DNA of 10,002 bases, from NCBI GenBank assembly GCA_900553135.1, contig USCO01000079.1, positions 1 through 10,002 of the forward strand, read 5' to 3'. The first letter of the stretch is position 1, and each line of letters starts with the position of its first letter. Shown here in pieces: positions 6,679-10,002 of this stretch. Position numbers and translations under genes: made by a program. The notes under the pieces were generated by a model, which did no database searches, was not told where the DNA came from, and worked only from the letters and a program-made list of their open reading frames with translations. The DNA comes from an uncultured Eubacteriales bacterium (GTDB lineage: Bacteria; Bacillota; Clostridia; Oscillospirales; Oscillospiraceae).

Positions 6679-8169
6679 ATGAGTGAGACAAATAAAACCA
6701 GAGAAGGCCGCATGCCGAAAGTATGGGAAGCCCTAGTCACCCTGGGCCTTTTGATCGTCCTGCTGGCAGTAGGTATCATCGTTTTTGAGGCCCCTGTTCA
6801 CGTACCTATGTTCTGCGGCGTGTGCGTCGCGGCGATTATGGCTCTGTATCTGGGCTATAAGTGGGATATCATTGAGAAGTTCATGATGGATGGCATCTAC
6901 AAGGCCCTCCAGTCGATCTGTATCCTGATTATCGTCGGTATCCTCATCGGCGTGTGGATCAACGCCGGCGTGGTACCCACCATGATCTACTACGGCCTGC
7001 AGATCATCCATCCCTCCATCTTCTTCATCGCCACCGTGCTGGTCTGCTCCATCACCTCCCTGGCCACCGGTACCTCCTGGGGTACCATGGGTACCATGGG
7101 TGTGGCGTTCATGGGCATCGGCTTCGGCCTTGGCATGAGCCCCGCTATGACCGCCGGTGCCATCCTCTCTGGTGCGTATTTCGGCGACAAGATGTCTCCT
7201 CTCTCCGACACCACGAACCTGGCTCCCGCTATGGCCGGTACTGACGTTATCGCTCACGTGAAGGCCATGATGATCCCCACTGCCATCACCTATGTGATCA
7301 CTCTGGTGGTCTTTGGCGTGCTGGGTGCCATGCAGTATCATGGCGGCGAGGCCGATATGAGCCGCGTGACTGAGTTTGCCAATGCTCTGAACGCTGCCCA
7401 GGGCGGTCTCTTCCACATCAATCCTGTTCTGCTGATTCCCCCTGTCATCGTTATCGTGGCCGTGGCCATGAAGATGCCCGCCATCCCCGGCATCACCCTG
7501 GGCATCTTCTCCGGCGCCATCCTTGGCCTCATTTTCCAGCCCGACAGCTGCAACCTGGGCACTCTGTTCTCCTTCGGTCTGGACGGCTTTACCTTCTCCG
7601 ATGAGCTGAAGGAAATCCTGAAGACCGCGCTGAGCGCTGAGACCTATGATACCCTGATCGAGCTGCTGGAAAAGGGCGGCATCATGGGTATGATGAACTC
7701 CGTGGCCATGACCATCATCGCTATGATGTTCGGCGGCATCATGGAAGGCACCCACCAGCTGGAGGTCGTCGTCAACCAGCTCAAGAAGCTGGCCAAGGGT
7801 CCTGCCGCTCTGGTTGCCCTCACCGAGGTCACCTGCGTGCTGTCCAACATGACCATGCCCGAGCAGTACATCTCCATCGTGGTTCCCGGCCGTATGTACG
7901 CTGAGGAGTACCGCAAGATGGGCCTGCATCCCGCCGTTCTGTCCTCCGCTCTGGAGGGTGCCGGTACCGTTACCTCCGCTCTGATCCCCTGGAACACCTG
8001 CGGTGTGTACATCTTCGACACTCTGGGTATCGGCGTGGCCCAGTATGGTATCTTTGCCATCTTCAACTGGCTGATGCCCATCATCAACTGGCTGTGCGCT
8101 GCTCTGGGTCTGACCCTGAAGGACCTGGACAACAAGCCCTACAAGCGTCAGAAGGCTGTGAAGGCTTAA
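6679..8169 (+). CDS. NhaC-family Na+/H+ antiporter-type transporter (possible amino-acid exchanger)
   Basis: An integral membrane protein of 496 residues with about ten to twelve hydrophobic segments (for example 17-36, 41-60, 76-95, 113-128, 196-217, 249-265, 270-286, 338-355, 452-478). It has NhaC-family signatures: SLATGTSWGTMGTM (127-140), SGAYFGDKMSPLSDTTNLA (164-182) and GAGTVTSALIPWNTCG (427-442). The family includes sodium/proton antiporters and solute antiporters such as the malate/lactate exchanger MleN, so the substrate cannot be fixed from sequence. Sitting between ornithine synthesis genes and an ornithine-racemase-like gene, it may exchange ornithine or another amino acid for H+ or Na+ (inference). 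Start choice is uncertain: ATGs at 6634, 6643 and 6679 are in frame. The last is preferred because the protein then begins with a usual short polar N-terminus, and AAAGG at 6660-6664 is the only Shine-Dalgarno-like site near any of them, though 14 bases away. Arginine codons are CGC/CGT after the first few, as in argJ. Confidence 0.88.
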   Translation: MSETNKTREGRMPKVWEALVTLGLLIVLLAVGIIVFEAPVHVPMFCGVCVAAIMALYLGYKWDIIEKFMMDGIYKALQSICILIIVGILIGVWINAGVVPTMIYYGLQIIHPSIFFIATVLVCSITSLATGTSWGTMGTMGVAFMGIGFGLGMSPAMTAGAILSGAYFGDKMSPLSDTTNLAPAMAGTDVIAHVKAMMIPTAITYVITLVVFGVLGAMQYHGGEADMSRVTEFANALNAAQGGLFHINPVLLIPPVIVIVAVAMKMPAIPGITLGIFSGAILGLIFQPDSCNLGTLFSFGLDGFTFSDELKEILKTALSAETYDTLIELLEKGGIMGMMNSVAMTIIAMMFGGIMEGTHQLEVVVNQLKKLAKGPAALVALTEVTCVLSNMTMPEQYISIVVPGRMYAEEYRKMGLHPAVLSSALEGAGTVTSALIPWNTCGVYIFDTLGIGVAQYGIFAIFNWLMPIINWLCAALGLTLKDLDNKPYKRQKAVKA

Positions 8170-8196
8170 TCGCAACCACGAAAAGGAAACGAACAT

Positions 8197-9282
8197 ATGA
8201 GCCAACCGATTTATCAATATCCACATGTGGAGATCGATCTGGGAAAGCTCAAGGAAAACCTGGCAGCGCTCCAAGAGCGCTGCCAGGCTTCTTCTATAGA
8301 GATTACCGGCATCGTAAAAGGATTTTCTGCCCTGCCCCCGGCGGTCAAAGCCTATGAAGAGGTGGGGATGCACAGCGTGGGTTCCTCCCGCATGGACCAG
8401 CTGCTCCGCCTGCGGGAGGCGGGTATCACGGCCCAGCTCATGCTCATCCGCATCCCTATGCCCTGCGAGGTGGAGGAGGTGGTCCGCTGGAGCGACATCA
8501 GCCTGGAAAGCGAGATCGCCGTCCTGCGGGCCCTGAATCAGGCCGCTGAGCGGGCTGGAAAGCGCCACAAGGTCATTTTAATGGTGGACCTGGGTGATCT
8601 GCGGGAGGGCTTCTGGGACCGGGAGGAGCTGGTCTCCGCCGCTCTGGAAGTGGAGCGGGAGATGCCCCACCTGGAGCTCCTGGGCCTGGGTACCAACCTG
8701 GGCTGCTACGGCTCGGTCCAGGCCACTCCGGAGAAGATGGAGGAGCTGGTGGCTGCGGCGGAGCAGGTGGAACAGGCTATCGGCCGGCGGCTGGACATCC
8801 TCTCCGGCGGCGCGTCCTCCTCCCTGCACATGGTCCTGGACGGCACCATGCCCCCCAGAATCAACCACCTGCGGGTGGGGGAGGGCATCCTCCTGGGCAG
8901 CATATGGGGCTGCAACATGGAGTTTATGCACAAGGATATCTTTACCCTGAGGGCCCAGGTCATTGAGTCCAAAGTGAAGCCCTCACATCCCGTGGGCGTG
9001 CTGTCGGTGGACGCCTTTGGCCGTACCCGCACCTATGTGGACCGGGGCCACCGCCACCGCTGCCTGCTGGCCATGGGGCGGGTGGATTACGGAGAGTGCG
9101 ACGACCTGGTTCCCCGGGAAGCGGGGATCAAGGTGCTGGGTGCCTCCTCAGACCACACCATCCTGGACGTGGAGGATGGAGTGCGGCCCTTCGCCGTGGG
9201 GGACGTGATAGAGTTTGACTTGTGCTACGCTACTATGGTATACTTAACGGGCAGTAGAAGTGTCCATATTTATTACAAATAG
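8197..9282 (+). CDS. PLP-dependent alanine/ornithine racemase family protein (ornithine racemase-like)
   Basis: The 361-residue protein has the alanine-racemase fold type III layout: a TIM-barrel PLP domain then a small beta domain. The Schiff-base lysine is Lys41 in GIVKGFSALP. DLGDLREGFW (131-140), SGGASSSLHM (203-212, cofactor phosphate) and HLRVGEGILLG (224-234, Arg226 near the pyridine nitrogen) follow. GASSDHTILDVEDG (315-328) lies in the C-terminal domain. The KGF/DLGDLREG/GASSDH pattern fits the clostridial ornithine racemase (Orr) group better than true alanine racemases, from memory of that family. Orr interconverts L- and D-ornithine, which suits its place after ornithine synthesis genes. 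Other basic amino acids such as lysine remain possible. The start has AAAAGGA at 8181-8187, 9 bases upstream, and the gene begins 27 bases after the antiporter stop, so the two are surely co-transcribed. Unlike argJ and argD it uses CGG often for arginine, suggesting lower expression. Confidence 0.85.
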   Translation: MSQPIYQYPHVEIDLGKLKENLAALQERCQASSIEITGIVKGFSALPPAVKAYEEVGMHSVGSSRMDQLLRLREAGITAQLMLIRIPMPCEVEEVVRWSDISLESEIAVLRALNQAAERAGKRHKVILMVDLGDLREGFWDREELVSAALEVEREMPHLELLGLGTNLGCYGSVQATPEKMEELVAAAEQVEQAIGRRLDILSGGASSSLHMVLDGTMPPRINHLRVGEGILLGSIWGCNMEFMHKDIFTLRAQVIESKVKPSHPVGVLSVDAFGRTRTYVDRGHRHRCLLAMGRVDYGECDDLVPREAGIKVLGASSDHTILDVEDGVRPFAVGDVIEFDLCYATMVYLTGSRSVHIYYK

Positions 9283-9295
9283 GACAAGCATCCTA

Positions 9296-9325
9296 CTGGG
9301 CGGTCGCAAGACCGCCCAGCTTTTA
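9296..9325 (+). terminator. Terminator at the end of the arg-antiporter-racemase cluster
   Basis: A perfect 10-bp stem (CTGGGCGGTC 9296-9305 with GACCGCCCAG 9310-9319) closes a stable GCAA tetraloop, then CTTTTA follows. It begins 13 bases after the racemase stop and separates it from the GreA-like gene, whose AGAGGA site starts right after the T run. The T tract is only four bases, so some read-through into the GreA-like gene is likely. Confidence 0.78.
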
Positions 9326-9342
9326 TGAGAGGACCGAGTGAT

Positions 9343-9846
9343 ATGCACAATGAATTGACGCAGAAGGATCTTCAGCTCATGCGGGAGGAACTGGACTACC
9401 GCCGGATTACCCTGCGGCCCAAGCTGCTGGAGGCGGTGAAGGAGGCCCGGGCCTTTGGAGACCTCAGCGAAAACTTTGAGTATAAAGCGGCCAAGCAGGA
9501 GAAGAACCGCAACGAGAGCCGCATCCGCTTCCTGGAGAACATGATCAAGACCGCGGTGGTGATCGCGGACAACTTCGGGGCGGACCAGGTGGGCCTGTAC
9601 GACAAGGTCACCGTCTACATGGAGGACGACGACGAGGAGGAGGTCTATCAGATCGTCACCACCATGCGCCAGGACGCCCTGCGGGGGCTCATCAGCAAGG
9701 AATCCCCTGTGGGACGCTGCCTGCTGGGCCGCAGGGTAGGGGACCGGGTCCACATCCAGGTCAACGAGCAGTATGGCTATGACGCGGTGATCCGGGCCAT
9801 TGAGAAGGGCGAGGACAACGGAGAGGTGCCGCTGAACCGCTATTGA
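9343..9846 (+). CDS. GreA-family transcription elongation factor
   Basis: GreA proteins enter the RNA polymerase secondary channel and trigger cleavage of backtracked RNA. This 167-residue protein has the N-terminal coiled coil (about 6-70) with the acidic tip GDLSENFEY (39-47), containing the Asp40 and Glu43 that position the catalytic metal. A C-terminal FKBP-like domain carries ISKESPVGRCLLGRRVGD (117-134). Overall length is near the usual 158. The start chosen is the ATG at 9343, because AGAGGA (9328-9333) lies 9 bases upstream. The in-frame ATG at 9325 falls on the end of the preceding terminator T run and has no ribosome site. The acidic run EDDDEEE (94-100) and the TLRPKLLEAVKEARAFGD stretch differ from housekeeping GreA, so this may be a second paralogue. 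It is unrelated in function to the arg cluster. Confidence 0.9.
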   Translation: MHNELTQKDLQLMREELDYRRITLRPKLLEAVKEARAFGDLSENFEYKAAKQEKNRNESRIRFLENMIKTAVVIADNFGADQVGLYDKVTVYMEDDDEEEVYQIVTTMRQDALRGLISKESPVGRCLLGRRVGDRVHIQVNEQYGYDAVIRAIEKGEDNGEVPLNRY

Positions 9847-9855
9847 GGAAAACAG

Positions 9856-9892
9856 AACGCCGCCTGCACCACATGGGTGCAGGCGGCGTTTT
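9856..9892 (+). terminator. Intrinsic terminator after the GreA-family gene
   Basis: A perfect 15-bp stem (AACGCCGCCTGCACC at 9856-9870 with its inverse at 9876-9890) has a 5-base loop and ends in TTTT (9889-9892). It lies 9 bases downstream of the stop, so it is the natural terminator of the GreA-like gene. Confidence 0.88.
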
Positions 9893-9970
9893 CATATAGT
9901 TAGAGAGAAGAAAGGATGCATTTCCATTGAGAAGAGCATGCAGTGCGCAACCTAAGTTCAAGCCAAGAAA

Positions 9971-10002
9971 AAAGTCCTGAAATCTTACGATTTCAGGACT
10001 TT
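9971..10002. terminator. Hairpin at the right window edge, probable terminator
   Basis: AAAGTCCTGAAATC (9971-9984) and its exact inverse (9989-10002) form a 14-bp stem around a TTAC loop. An A-run precedes it at 9968-9973, and T residues end the window, so the T tract probably continues outside. The A/T flanks would allow function in both directions, perhaps for a convergent gene just beyond the window. The bases between the two terminators (9893-9970) hold no clear gene. Confidence 0.65.

Noticed and set aside
7080..7100. Tandem DNA repeat GGGTACCAT in the antiporter gene
   Set aside because: It encodes the conserved Gly-Thr-Met-Gly-Thr-Met of the NhaC signature, so protein constraint explains it.
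9927..9980. A 17-residue TTG-initiated basic peptide between the last two hairpins
   Set aside because: It has a weak start and poor spacing from the AAAGGA, and its end runs into the terminal hairpin. I cannot separate it from chance.

Overview
The window looks like chromosomal DNA of a moderately high-GC gut Clostridium-class bacterium, most likely an Oscillospiraceae relative (Flavonifractor/Intestinimonas type). This rests on strong AGGAGG-type ribosome sites, GC-rich Firmicutes-like proteins, an NhaC antiporter next to an ornithine-racemase-like enzyme, and AT-rich intergenic DNA with sigma-A-like promoters. The genus is an inference from style, not a marker gene.

Layout. Positions 1-88 are the last codons of a gene entering from the left, followed by a strong terminator. 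A small ArsC/Spx-family thiol protein (145-492) has its own terminator, which can work in both directions. Positions 548-808 hold no gene but are AT-rich and dense in short palindromes, and include an orphan extended -10 promoter. A LysR-type regulator (809-1696, minus strand) is divergent from a six-gene plus-strand cluster: argC, argJ, argB, argD, an NhaC-family antiporter gene and an alanine/ornithine-racemase-family gene. This cluster ends at a GCAA-loop terminator (9296-9325). A GreA-family transcription factor (9343-9846) follows with its own terminator. The window ends in another hairpin.

How the genes fit together. ArgJ makes N-acetylglutamate and recycles the acetyl group. ArgB, ArgC and ArgD convert N-acetylglutamate to N-acetylornithine, and ArgJ releases L-ornithine. 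The four genes therefore form a complete cyclic glutamate-to-ornithine route, but no carbamoyltransferase, argG or argH is present. Instead the cluster continues with a transporter and a PLP racemase whose family includes ornithine racemase. The simplest reading is an ornithine-centred unit whose products may be D-ornithine, exported ornithine, or both. The substrates of the last two proteins cannot be read from sequence.

Regulation. The divergent lysR-argC gap contains a perfect TATAAT -10, a TTGTAT -35 at 17-bp spacing, and an ATTC-N7-GAAT dyad of the T-N11-A type centred about 65 bases upstream of the predicted argC start site. The same dyad covers a possible lysR -10. This is the textbook arrangement for a LysR-type activator that represses itself, and would be an unusual way to control ornithine genes in place of ArgR. 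ArgB carries the extra N-terminal helix and C-terminal motif of arginine-inhibited kinases.
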